Source: Prosopocoilus inquinatus (Eukaryota; Arthropoda; Insecta; Coleoptera; Lucanidae). From it: a stretch of 64,000 bases of DNA. A program made the translations under genes and the position numbers. Position 1 is the first letter of the stretch; every line of letters begins with the position of its first letter. Below, piece by piece: positions 35,298 through 46,228 of the stretch. Below the pieces are notes generated by a model. The model ran no database searches. It had not been told where the DNA came from and worked only from the letters and a program-made list of their open reading frames with translations. The stretch spans positions 22,413,806-22,477,805 of the forward strand of contig CM069875.1 in NCBI GenBank assembly GCA_036172665.1. Reading direction: 5' to 3'.

Positions 35298-35712
35298 GAG
35301 GAATTACCAGGAGAAGAAAAATAATAACAAAGTTATAAAAGTTAATTTAGCACAATCAGTAACGATTAATGCAAAAGAAAGTGGCATTTGCAAAATAAAA
35401 TTTTCAGAAGAAGTTAAAAGTAAGAATACTCCAACACTTTGTACCTTTATACCTAGGGGAGAATTTTGGCAAAAACATAAACTAGAATTGAATGATGATT
35501 TTGAAGAATTTGGAAATAATATAATTAAATTTCGTAATTATGGCAACAAATCTGTATCTTTAAAAAAAGGCACCGCCCTAGGCTACGTGACGAAGGATAA
35601 TGAAGGTAAATTAAAAAATTTGCTTTTAGAAAAAGATGTCTCTGTTTACAGAAAACCAGTAGCAACATTACATGAAAATAAAATATTTCATATAAACAAA
35701 AAGTTAAAATAC
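35290..35712 (+). pseudogene. E1 protease-to-RT linker domain, interrupted by E2
   Basis: The open frame from ATG 35290 has the beta-rich linker found between protease and reverse transcriptase in many Ty3 elements; the NKSVSLKKGTALGYV block is typical and has a counterpart in E2 (KKGTILGSC). It stops being E1 sequence at 35712, where E2 begins; the frame runs on by chance into the E2 LTR. The E1 sequence resumes at 42224. Confidence 0.7.
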
Positions 35713-36058
35713 TGTGGCGCGCCACCCGGCTTAGCTCAAGGCGTCAAGAAGTCGGTTCGTTATGCGTCATTGGCTGCCACGCCACCGGGGTCTACATCAA
35801 ACAGACTAGACTTTTTCGGCGATGGAACTCGAATCTTCCAGCGTGGAGAATTCGCGACGGCCGCAAACGATATAAAATCGGCCAAAGTTGACTCACCAGG
35901 CAGTCGAATTCTAACAGCGATCGTCGAAGTTAGACTTTTAGTGTGTAAATAAATTGTTACAAATAAATTAGTTTTTAAACTTTATTAAATTACGGTTAAG
36001 TTTTTATCGAGTGTTTTATTCGTTTAAATAAATAAATTTAAACCATAGAAACGTAACA
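35713..36058 (+). repeat. E2 5' LTR
   Basis: Starts TGTGGCGCGCCACCCGGC and ends AACGTAACA (TG...CA). A TATAAAA (about 35871) is a likely promoter and an AATAAA lies near 35948. The partner is 41870-42219. Confidence 0.92.
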
Positions 36059-36059
36059 G

Positions 36060-36077
36060 TGGTGTCGGTGTGCGGGT
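36060..36077 (+). promoter_or_regulatory. E2 candidate primer-binding site
   Basis: TGGTGTCGGTGTGCGGGT begins one base after the LTR. The TGG start fits a tRNA 3' CCA; which tRNA is not determined. Confidence 0.55.
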
Positions 36078-36156
36078 TTGTGCAAATAAATAAACAATTT
36101 AAAGTAAATTAAATTTAATCAGATTATTAAATAAGTACAGTATCGGAAAAAAAACA

Positions 36157-37632
36157 ATGGCTACGAGAAAAGTGTTGTTGAAAGACTTAAAAGTGGCCGA
36201 ATTAAAAACCGAATTGGAAGAACGAGAGTTAGAAACCTGTGGTTTGAAAGGCGCACTTCAACAGCGTCTCCGATCCGATTTGTTGACAGCTGGTGAAGAT
36301 CCAGAGACCTTCCTTTTTGAAATTTCGTGTGGTCCCGTCGATTTTAATAAAATCTTGAAAGATGAACTTCGAGAACAATCCAGAAATTTCAAGGACGAAC
36401 TTCGAGAACAATCTAGAAATTTGGATGAGAAGTTTCTAGAACAATCTGGAAATTTCAAGGACGAACTTCGAGAACAATCTGTAAACTTCAAAGACGAGTT
36501 GCAAACTAAATTGATGGAACAATCCAGAAACTTAGAGGAGAAGCTTCTAGAACAAGCTGGAAATTTCGACAAATTACAGAATAAATTGTTGGAACAATCT
36601 AGAGACTTAGACGAGAAATTTCTAGAGCAATCCAGAAATTTCGACGAGAAATTTCTAGAACAAACAAAAGGACTCGAAGATCAACTAGTGGTAAAAATAT
36701 CTGAAGAAACAAGGAACCTGCAAGAAAATGTGGAAGAAATAATATTCCAGCAAGATAATAAAATCAAAAATCTGGAACAAATCATGGCGGGGTTGCGAGT
36801 GTTCGGAGATCAGCCACCAGTAGAAACACTAGAAAATAATGAAACCCGAATTGTGGAAGGACCAACAGAAAATTCGAAATTGAAAATAAAACCACCAACG
36901 TTCGATGGAAAGTCTTCTTGGCCCAACTACTTCAAACAGTTCGAAGCAGCAGCAAAGGCAAACAGATGGACGGCCAGCGAAAAAGCCACTTCGTTAATTG
37001 TGGCCTTGAGAGGGGACACTATCGATGTGCTACAGACGATGCCGCCAGAGGAACAAGAAGACTTCGACAAGCTTGTGAATAGGATGGAAATGCGTTACGG
37101 ACAGGCCCATCTGACCGAGGTATACCATGCGCAGTTGAGGAATCGCTGTCAAAAATCCGGAGAAAGTCTTCAGGAATTCGAAGCAGACGTTGCGCGTCTG
37201 GCCCAGTTGGCATATCCCACAGCTCCTGTTGAATTCCTTAAATGTTTGACGGTGCAGACCTTCATAGATGGAATCCGTGACCCAGACAACCAGCAGGCAT
37301 TGAGAATGACCCATCCGAAGACATCCAAGAACGCATTGGCTTATGCCTTGGAATTTGAAGCGGCGAGACGAGTTTCAAGAGGGCATGTCAAGGTGCGAGC
37401 GGCTATGGACTTCCAAGAGGAAGAAGAGAAAGAGTCCGCCAACGCCAAGGTGGGATCTGCTAATAAGGGGTAATCCAAGGAATATGCCACCGCCGAGGAT
37501 GTTCGCCGCATTGTGGAACAGGTCATCAAGAAGAAGAAGCCGCTGGTGTGTAGGAATTGCCAGGAGGAAGGACATATTCGCAGGCGATGTCCAAAGCCCA
37601 GACAGGATCCAAGGAAGCCACAGTTAAACTAA
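36157..37632 (+). pseudogene. E2 gag with SAP domain and coiled repeats
   Basis: Starts at ATG 36157. Residues about 8-45 form a SAP-type DNA-binding helix-turn-helix (LKVAELKTELEERELE, then GLKGALQQRL). Residues about 65-190 are repeats of the EQSRNF-DELR / EQSRNLDEKFL kind, a long predicted coiled coil that is also visible as DNA repeats of about 33-36 bp at 36360-36670. The capsid part (YFKQFEAAAKANRW to AYALEFEAARR) is a normal Ty3 Gag. A TAA at 37471-37473 ends the frame; beyond it the same frame encodes a basic patch and a zinc knuckle (CRNCQEEGHIRRRC, from 37549) up to 37632. The stop thus removes nucleic-acid binding unless read through. Confidence 0.85.
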
Positions 37633-40600
37633 GCCGGGCCGGTGCAGAGGGGCAAACGTCGACCCGTATTCAAAGGCCCCCAAAGACGAAAGCCAAACAA
37701 GTAATATCCCTACGGCAGTTAACCAGCAGTGTCTTCGTGGATGTCACCATTGATGACATTCCTCACACCATGTTGTTGGATACGGGTGCGACGAAGACCA
37801 TCCTAAGACCCGACGTCATTAAGTCATCTGGACGCACCGAGCCGACCAAGTGGAGACTAAAAACTGCAACTGGAACATCAGCAACTGTCCACGGTGAAGT
37901 AGAGGTTATCATCACCATTGGTTCAACTCCAATAAAACACCGTGCACTGGTGGCAGATACAGAGGACGAGCCAATTTTGGGCATGGACGTCATGTGTGCC
38001 CACGGGTTCCAATTGGACTTAAAGCGTGGCGTGATGGCGGTCAATAATGAGGAGTTGGTTCTACATCAACGAGGGGACGTGGCCGCTCGAGTAGTCCTCG
38101 CTGAAGACGTTGTATTACCCAGCAGGACTGAGGTTATCGTCGACGCAAAACTGGACGGTGTTTTTCAAGATGGGCAAGTCATTATGATTGAACCTAATAC
38201 TGATGATCAAAGGATTGGAAGAGGAGTCCTCGTTGGGAAAATGTTGTTGACGGCGAAGAAGGAAGTACCTGTCCGCCTGATGAACGTCAATTGTTTCTCC
38301 GTCAATATCAAGAAAGGAACCATCTTGGGAAGCTGCACCATGGTGTCCTCCATCTCCCGCCAACTTGAAACAAACGTGCCAGAAGCGAAAGTCCCAATGA
38401 AATTATGGGAAATGGTTATGTCAGCAGCTCAGAAATTGACTCCAGACCAGAAGACAAAAGCAAAGAATCTGATCGGCCGTTATCAAGATGTATTCGAGGT
38501 AGAAGATGGATCCAAGGGAAGAACTGATGTCGTGAAACACAAAATAGAGACTGGAGAAGAAAGACCTATCCGTCAAGCTCCAAGGCGATTACCGTTGGCG
38601 AAGCGTGAGGAAGCGGAACGCATTATTCGCGAGATGGAAAAGGATAATGTGATAGAACCATCAAGCAGCCCGTGGGCATCACCAGTAGTGCTTGTGAAGA
38701 AGAAGGATGAGTCCACCAGGTTCTGTGTAGACTACCGGTTACTCAACAATGTCACCAAGAAGGACAGCTATACCCTGCCACGGATTGATGATACCCTGGA
38801 CACCCTAGCCGGCTCAAAGATCTTCTCAACTTTGGACTTAAAGAGTGGATATTGGCAAGTGGAGCTGGCGCCCGAAGATCGAGAAAAGACGGCGTTTTCC
38901 ATTGGTATGGGTCTGTGGCAATTCACAGTGATGCCATTCGGGTTATGTAATGCCCCAGCGACATTCGAGCGGTTAATGGAGACGGTTCTGAAAGGTCTGT
39001 CCTGGACAACGTGCATGGTGTACCTTGACGACATAATTGTCGTGGGGAAAACGTTCGACGACCACCTGAGGAACCTGGAAGGAGTGTTCCAGCGGCTTCG
39101 CGGAGCTGCACTAAAGCTTAGCCTCAAGAAGTGCCACCTGTTCCAGAAGGAAGTGAATTACCTGGGGCACATTGTTAATTGAAATGGAATCGCCGTGGAC
39201 CCTGTGAAGATTCAGGTGGTGAAAGACTGGCCAACTCCCAGAAATAAACACCAAATAAGGGGTTTCCTTGGCCTGTGCACTTACTATCGGCGCTACGTTC
39301 CTGGATTTGCAGACATTGCTAAGCCGTTAACAAAACTCACTGAAGAAGGTCGTCCATTTGAATGGGACCAACAGTGTCAAATTGGCTTTGAACAACTAAA
39401 GCAGTACTTGATTAGTGCTCCTATTCTGAGTTATCCTCTCCCGGAAGGCAAATTCGTCGTGGACACAGATGCTAGCAACGTTGGGATTGGTGGCGTACTC
39501 TCCCAGATACAAGAGGGGCAAGAGAAGGTGATCGGCTACTTTAGTAAAGTCCTATCAAAGCCGGAACGAAACTATTGCGTCACAAGAAGGGAATTGCTAG
39601 CCGTCGTAAAAACGATAGAACACTTCTACAAGTACTTGTATGGTAGACGCTTCCTGCTGAGGACCGACCATCCCGCTCTAAAATGGCTTCTCCGTTTCAA
39701 GAACCCAGAAGGGCAAGTTGCACGATGGATCGAACGACTTCAGGAGTACGATTTTGAAATTTAGCATCGGGCAGGAACTAGCCATCGAAATGCCGATGCT
39801 TTGTCGAGAAGACCCTGTGCCGAAGACTATAAGCACTGTAGTCGTTTGGACGAGAAAGTAGCCACGACTGCGAGGACAGCCATTGTTGACGACAAATGGC
39901 AAGCCGAAGAACTGCGAAGAGACCAGGAGAACGACCCGGATTTGAAATTAGTGCTAGAGTGGAAAAGCAGGGACGCGAGGCCTACCTGGGAAGAGGTAGC
40001 ACCATGTGCACCGTCCGTAAAATCATACTGGGCGCAGTGGGACTCCATAGTGTTGGATCGTGGTCTTCTGAGACGAAGCATAGAGAATCAGGAAGGCATG
40101 GAACAGAAGACACAGTTACTGATCCCCAAGAATAGGGTGCCAGAAGTTCTGAGGGAACTTCACGATGGAACTTCGGGAGGGCATCTGGGAGTTAAGAAGA
40201 CTATGGAGAAGGTGCGCGAAAGATTTTACTGGGTGAACTGCAAGGAAGACGTGAAGGATTGGTGCAGAAAGTGTGCAGTCTGCGCAGCCAGTAACGGTCC
40301 CCACAGGCGGGGTAAGGCTCCCATGAGACAGTACAACGTTGGAAGTCCTTTTGAGAGAGTTGCCATCGATGTAGCCGGCCCGTTTCCAGAAACGAATGGT
40401 GGAAACAAGTACATCGTCGTGGTAATGGACTACTTTAGCAAGTGGGTTGAAGCTTACGCCCTACCTAACCAAGAGGCAGTCACTATTGCGGAAGTCCTTG
40501 TCAGGGAATGGATCAGTCGGTATGGTGCACCTATGGAACTGCATTCAGACCAAGGAAGGAACTTTGAATTGGCCTTGTTCAAGAACGTGTGTACTCTGCT

Positions 40601-41858
40601 TGGCGTACGAAAAACTAGAACAACTGCACTCCACCCACAGTCGGACGGAATGGTGGAAAGGTCCAATAGAACCATCAACCGACATTTGTCCAAGGTTGTT
40701 TCCGATCATCAGAGGGACTGGGACACGTACATCCCCCTGTTTCTAATGGCATACCGCTCATCTGTTCATGAGACAACAGGGGAGACTCCCGCGAAAGTGG
40801 TATTCGGGCGAGAGCCGAGACTGCCCTGCGACCTGAAGTTTGGTGTGAAGCCTGGCGAAGTCTCTGCCGACGAAGATTACGTGAGCAAATTACGCAGGAA
40901 AATGGATGATATCCATAACCAAGTGCGTCACAATATACAGACGGCCAGCGATCGGATGAAGGAGCACTATGACATCAACGCTCAACACGGGGGATACCAA
41001 CCTGGAGCACTGGTCTGGCTTTATAACCCCCAAAGACGTCGAGGCCTCTCCCCAAAATTGCAGACCTCTTGGGAAGGTCCTTACAAAGTGATGAAACGGA
41101 TCAACGACGTCGTTTACCGCATCAAGAAGGTCCCCCATGGCAAACCCAAAGTAATCCACTTCAACCGGATAGCCCCTTACCATGGAGAAGCAGATGAAGG
41201 GACAGTACAAAGGGCGCAAGTTTCCGAAGTGAACTTCGAAACCTTCATGTCTCATCACGCCGAAGGAAGCAAGGCACGGTTTGGAGTGACCACGGAGAAG
41301 CAACAAGATCTCTTTAAAGTGCCACTGGAATACAGTCTGGCCCACTGCGTAGCAGAAGACCTGAAAATGTCCAAAGGAATCGCTCAGGTGTTTAGGAAGA
41401 AATTTGGCCAAATCGAGGAGCTACGAAGACAGCATCCCATGATAGGCAAGAGCTTGCAGATCATTGATTCGACGGCAGATCGGAGGCGCCACGTGCATTA
41501 TTTAGTAACTAAGAAGACATCAAGCGGTAAACCTGACTATCAAAGTATGTGGAGAGCCCTATATAGCCTGAGGAGACAGCTAATAGAGAACCATCAGATG
41601 AAGTTAGCCATCCCCAAATTGGGCTGCGGATTGGACGGACTAGACTGGAGAGTAATTCGAAGCATGCTGGAAGTCATCTTCCACAGAACGGGAATTGAAG
41701 TCCTAGTCTGCAGCCACCACCCACAGGCAACAGTCAGCAACAGCAAAACCGTAGACTGCTACTTCTTCCAGACGGAAAGTTGCAAGAAGCAGCATGTCGA
41801 TTCCGACATCCTCCTTCAAGACTATCACCAGGAACATTTCGAGACGAAACGTTTTTAA
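37557..41858 (+). pseudogene. E2 pol: protease, RT, RNase H, integrase, macro domain
   Basis: One frame, offset from gag, with two internal stops: TGA at 39180-39182 and TAG at 39762-39764. Order: protease LLDTGATKTIL (near 37780); linker with KKGTILGS; reverse transcriptase with VYLDDIIVV (near 39020); RNase H with VDTDASNVGIGGVL (near 39460); integrase zinc domain (HDGTSGGHLG, CRKCAVC) and core (AIDVAGPFP, HSDQGRNFE, a VERSNRTI glutamate); a GPYKV module; then from about 41290 a TARG1-like macro domain (SLAHCVAEDLKMSKGIA, LVTKKTSSGK, PKLGCGLDGLDW). The macro domain is in frame with integrase and close to the end of the protein, which stops at 41856-41858. Confidence 0.88.
41290..41750 (+). 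other. TARG1-like macro domain in E2
   Basis: This module is listed separately because it is the odd part of E2. It shares the words SLAH-VA-DLKMSKGIA, KF--ELR-QH and CGLD--W with the module in E1 and keeps the Lys pair (41511-41516) and the Asp (41634-41636) at the positions used for catalysis in TARG1. In E2 it lies after integrase; in E1 it lies before reverse transcriptase. Whether it is cut free by the element protease cannot be seen. ADP-ribose binding or hydrolysis is inferred from the fold. Confidence 0.82.
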
Positions 41859-41869
41859 GAAGGGGGCAG
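41858..41869 (+). promoter_or_regulatory. E2 polypurine tract
   Basis: AGAAGGGGGCAG immediately precedes the 3' LTR and overlaps the end of the pol stop codon. It would prime plus-strand DNA synthesis. Confidence 0.75.
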
Positions 41870-42219
41870 TGTGGCGCGCCACCCGGCTTAGCTCAAGGCG
41901 TCAAGAAGTCGGTTCGTTATGTGTCATTGGCTGCCACGCCAACGGGGTTTACATCGAACAGACTAGACTTTTCCGGCGATGGAACAAACTCGAATCTTCC
42001 AGCGTGGAGAATTCGCGACGGCCGCAAACGATATAAAATCGGCCAAAGTTGACTCACCAGGCAATCGAATTCTAACAGCGATCGTCGAAGTTAGACTTTT
42101 AGTGTGTAAATAAATTGTTACAAATAAATTAGTTTTTAAGCTTTATTAAATTACGGTTAAGTTGTTATCGAGTGTTTTATTCGTTTAAATAAATAAATTT
42201 AAACCCTAGAAACGTAACA
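41870..42219 (+). repeat. E2 3' LTR
   Basis: Partner of 35713-36058. It has about nine substitutions and a 4-bp insertion relative to the 5' copy. It ends AACGTAACA and is followed by the ATAC duplication. Confidence 0.92.
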
Positions 42220-42901
42220 ATACAAACAAAAACAACAATTGATTCATTTAATTGAAAACTATCCGGAGATTATGGCATGGGACAATAAAACCTTGGGATT
42301 TACAAATATGGCAGAGCATATTATTGAAACGGGAAATAATGAACCTGTTAGATCTAGACCCTACAGAGTGAGCTTAAAAGAAAAAGACATCATAAAACAA
42401 CAAATCGAGGAAATGTTGGAACTTGGAATCATTCGCCCAACTGACAGTGAATATACTTCACCGGTAGTCTTAGTGAAAAAACCGGACGGATCATTTCGAT
42501 TTTGCGTTGACTATCGGAAATTGAACTCAATAACAACTAAATCGGCTTATCCTTTGCCTTTAATAGAAGACATAATAGGATTTTTAGGTGGGAATAACTA
42601 TTTCAGCACCCTAGATCTAAATAGTGGGTATTGGCAGTGTCCAATAAAAGAAAGCGATAGGCACAAAACCGCCTTTATTACCAGCGATGGTCTTTATGAG
42701 TTTAATAGACTTAGTTTTGGCCTATGTAATGCTCCCAGTACTTTTCAGAGACTGACGGACACTATTTTCAAAGACCTAAAGTGGAAAGAAGTAGCGATTT
42801 ATCTGGACGACGTTATAGTTGTCAGTAAATCTTTCGAAGAACACATAGAAAGGTTACGAAAGGTATTTAATCGAGTAAGGGAAGCAGAGTTAACATTGAA
42901 T

Positions 42902-45900
42902 TAGTGATGGAACGGACCTACTGCTCGCGGGACCGAACGAACACCGAGATACTGTCGCCGAACCGAACAGGTCCGGCCGAACCTACTGCCACATATTTAC
43001 AACATAGCTGATAAAGGAAATTATTACTATAAACTTTAATTGAGTGCGTGGCTCAGACGTAACGTTCATGTTTCGTAATGCGAATGTTCGTGGTTCAATT
43101 CTTAGACAGAGTTAGATTTTTTTTTATATTTATAATTTTATGCAAAATTATTTTTACTTTATTTACCGCTTCTTCAGTATAGATCTTAAAACAAATTTGA
43201 CGATTAATTACATAATTGATATTTGGCAAGTAAAATTTGTAGAATTTTAATACTAATGAACGTGGCTTTATACACATGTCAGCAATTTTATTTATTTTTT
43301 TAATTTTCTGCAAACCCTGAAACTGACTGAATATGATACAAAAATTAATACAAAACATGTCAAGAAATAAAAAAATATGTAGAAAATCTTATCTTGTTTT
43401 TCGGCAAGACTTAACGTTTTGTGTGTCCCTTTTTGGTACAGCGTGAATTTGATTTGAAAAAAAAGTAGGAATGTTCTTCTGAGTTATAGGAAAACAATGA
43501 GGGATTTTAATTATTATGGCATTTTATGTTTTGAAGACAAAATACGGCAAACATTTACGCTGCGGTCTATACGACTATAACTTAATTCTTAAAATTATTA
43601 TTAGTAAGATTTGTGTCTCAATTACTTAAATAATTGAAACAGAAAAATTTTGGAAATTTTAGCTTCATTTATACAGGGAGAACCAACAGGCGTGGGAGGA
43701 AGATTGTGGCGTTACTGCTGAACATTTTTGAAATCTGTATGCGCACTAACATACATATCGGTTAGATGTACAATCTAAAATTATTTAGGCATATACAGGC
43801 TGTCTCGTAAGAGCTAGGCGACCCGAACATATATTTTTCTAAATGGAACAGCCTATACAGGGTGTCCGCCGAGTGCTGCGGTCTTCTCTACCGTCTAAAC
43901 CGTACAAGATAGAAAGGTGTAAATCAGTCAGCTTTATTTTATAAAATTATTTTTGGCTAACTAGGGAGTTCAGTAACTGAGAGCCATACCACAGTTATAT
44001 TTTTTTAAATGGAACACCCAGTGTATTTTTACGTATTTCGAAAGTACGCATAACGAATAGGTAATAACCAAAGATTTCGGAAGTTTTTTTTCGGATTTCG
44101 GAGTTTGTAAGATATTAATGATTATGTGTAAAAAATTGCACTATTTTGAGCTCTTATAGTTTGACTATTTATTTACATTTCGTTCTGAATTTTTGTAGGT
44201 AGTCAATACAATATCTCGTCTACAGAAATTTCACAACAGCTCAGATCTATTAGTTATTACGTACAGGGCGTTAAATTTTGAAAAAATTAATTTTTCTAAA
44301 AATTTTCAAATGGAACACCCGGTATATCTAAATTCTCATGAAACACTGCTTTAATGAGCTTTCATAAAACGCCAAATGTTTTTGTCTAAACTGAAAAAAT
44401 CGAGAGACAACAATGAACTATTTATTTTTCTTTCAATATTAACGTTATTTAGCTTTTCCATCCGGGTTTTCAGTTTCAACTAGAAGATAAATGAACGGAA
44501 ATATTTTAATTGTTCAAATTGTTCAAAGTAATTGAATATGTTCCTATTAAACTAATTCCTGTTTTCCTTTATTTTGAAAATATTTAAATAACTTTATTGA
44601 AATAATAAAAAAAAATTCAAAATCAAGTTGCCGTTTGCTAGAAAAGAGGAAAACAGTTGCCATAAGTTTTAATTGAAAGAACGATTGTTTAGATTAGTGA
44701 CACACTACTTTTACAAATTTGGCGTTTTATGAAAGCTCATTAAAGCAGTGTTTCACAAGAGTTTATATGTACTGGGTGTTCCATTAAAAAATTATGAAAA
44801 AATTAACTTTGTTTAAAACTTAAACTAATTATAAGAACTCAAAATAGAGCAATTTTTTACACATAATCATTAGTAACCTACAAACTCTTAAAAAAAACTT
44901 CTGAAATCTTTGGTTCTTACATATTCATTATGCGTACTTGCGAAATATGTAAAAATATTCTGGGTGTTCCATTTAAAAAAATATAACTTTGGTATGGCTC
45001 TCAGTTACTTAACACCCTGTATAGCCAAAAATAATTTTATAAAATAGAGCTGACTGATTTATACCTTAGTTAGTTTGAATTGAATTTCTATCTTTATACT
45101 TTAGACAGTAGAGAAAACCGCGGCACTTGGCGGACACCTGTATATTATTGCACTATTATTGCACTATTGCTCATTATGAGTGGATGAAAATAGCATAGGG
45201 TTTTATTGATCTAAAGTTTATGGTTTTTGAGTTATTGACAATTTACCGGAAAAAATAACTTTGTTACTGTAAATTAGCTTTTTTTTAAACATGTTGCTTT
45301 AAAGTTTTATAGACACATTATTTAACTATTGGAAAACAGAAATGTGTAATCAATTCGAAATTCCTTCGTGTACCTTACATAGGGTGATGCACAACGTAAA
45401 TGACCGTTTTTCGTACATTTGTCCAAATGTGGAGATACGATAGTTTACCTCTGTACTACTGATATAGTGTGTTCCATTTCAAAAAATATATGTTAGGGTC
45501 GTCCACTCTTATGGAACACTCTGTATATGTCTAAAGAGAATTTTAGAAATGTTGTTTAGAAATGTTGTGCATCTAACCGATGCGTTTCAAAAAATTCAAC
45601 ACAGGACTGTAACCATCTCTTATGTCTTGTTTGAAAACAATTTTTGTCCCTATTAGTAGATTTGCAACGTAGTTCAATGTTTCTTAAAAAAAAAAACTCA
45701 TTAATATTTCGTAAATGTTTTCACATTTTTTTTAGCAAACACAGTTTTTTTAATTAACAATTTTAAACGGGTAAAACTTATCCCATAAAGTGATATCAAA
45801 AAATTTGAAACTTGTATATGGGATGTTAAATTTTGATGCTACGGTGACAATCGATCACAGAACGACATTTTAAATTTTAGAGGAGAAATGTATTTAACTT

Positions 45901-46228
45901 AGATTTTGGGGTAAATATAAAAATCTTCCTTTAGTAATATTAGCCATTAGGAATTGATAAAAACCGAATCATGAAATATATTGCAAACACTATTCGACAG
46001 CCTGTATAAAAAATGGAGTGAGTTCTTCTGATGAGAAGCGCGACGTTCGTACACAAGTTTTAACTTATTATGCGTCCATGAAATTCCGACTACGATCGTC
46101 ATCCGGACATCCTAAGATGAACAAAGGTCCGGCCGATACACCGAACTGTTCGGCCGAAACCGGACCGTTCGTTCATAGGCCGAATCGGCCGGATTCAGTA
46201 CCGCGGCAGGATGTTCGTTCCATCTCTA
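42902..46228. mobile_element. Non-autonomous hAT-like element in E1 reverse transcriptase (3.3 kb)
   Basis: The ends TAGTGATGGAACGGAC and GTTCGTTCCATCTCTA are inverse and flanked by a perfect 8-bp duplication CATTGAAT (42894-42901 and 46229-46236). The duplication falls inside the E1 reverse transcriptase, which stays in one frame on either side. The subterminal regions are GC-rich with repeated CGGCCGAAC / GTTCGGCCG words. No transposase frame exists. A 1.3-kb palindrome (43854-45145) is nested within. Confidence 0.88.
43854..45145. repeat. 1.3-kb palindrome (giant foldback) inside the hAT element
   Basis: The left arm begins TATACAGGGTGTCCGCCGAG and the right arm ends GCGGACACCTGTATA, nearly its inverse. 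Matching blocks run far inward, e.g. GAGAGCCATACC / GGTATGGCTCTC, CAAAGATTTCGGAAG / CTTCTGAAATCTTTG, and GCTTTCATAAAACGCCAAAT / ATTTGGCGTTTTATGAAAGC. The arms are about 600 bp around a centre near 44500, with GGAACACCC words repeated in each. It is non-coding. Confidence 0.8.

Larger units (their letters stand above)
35713..42219 (+). mobile_element. E2: Ty3-type LTR retrotransposon with SAP gag and macro domain, inside E1
   Basis: A 6.5-kb element with LTRs at both ends, a perfect ATAC duplication (35709-35712 and 42220-42223), a primer-binding site, a gag, one pol frame (protease, reverse transcriptase, RNase H, integrase, macro domain) and a polypurine tract. The LTRs differ at about 9 of 346 positions plus a 4-bp indel by hand count. 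It splits the E1 pol region just upstream of reverse transcriptase. Three in-frame stops disable it; there is no envelope gene. Confidence 0.92.

Noticed and set aside
35713..35952. C-terminal part of the E1 linker frame past 35712
   Set aside because: It is E2 LTR sequence read through by chance, and the same text occurs at 41870 in the other LTR.
36360..36670. CRISPR-like or satellite array
   Set aside because: The repeats are in frame and encode the coiled-coil part of E2 Gag; there are no spacers and units vary as codons do.
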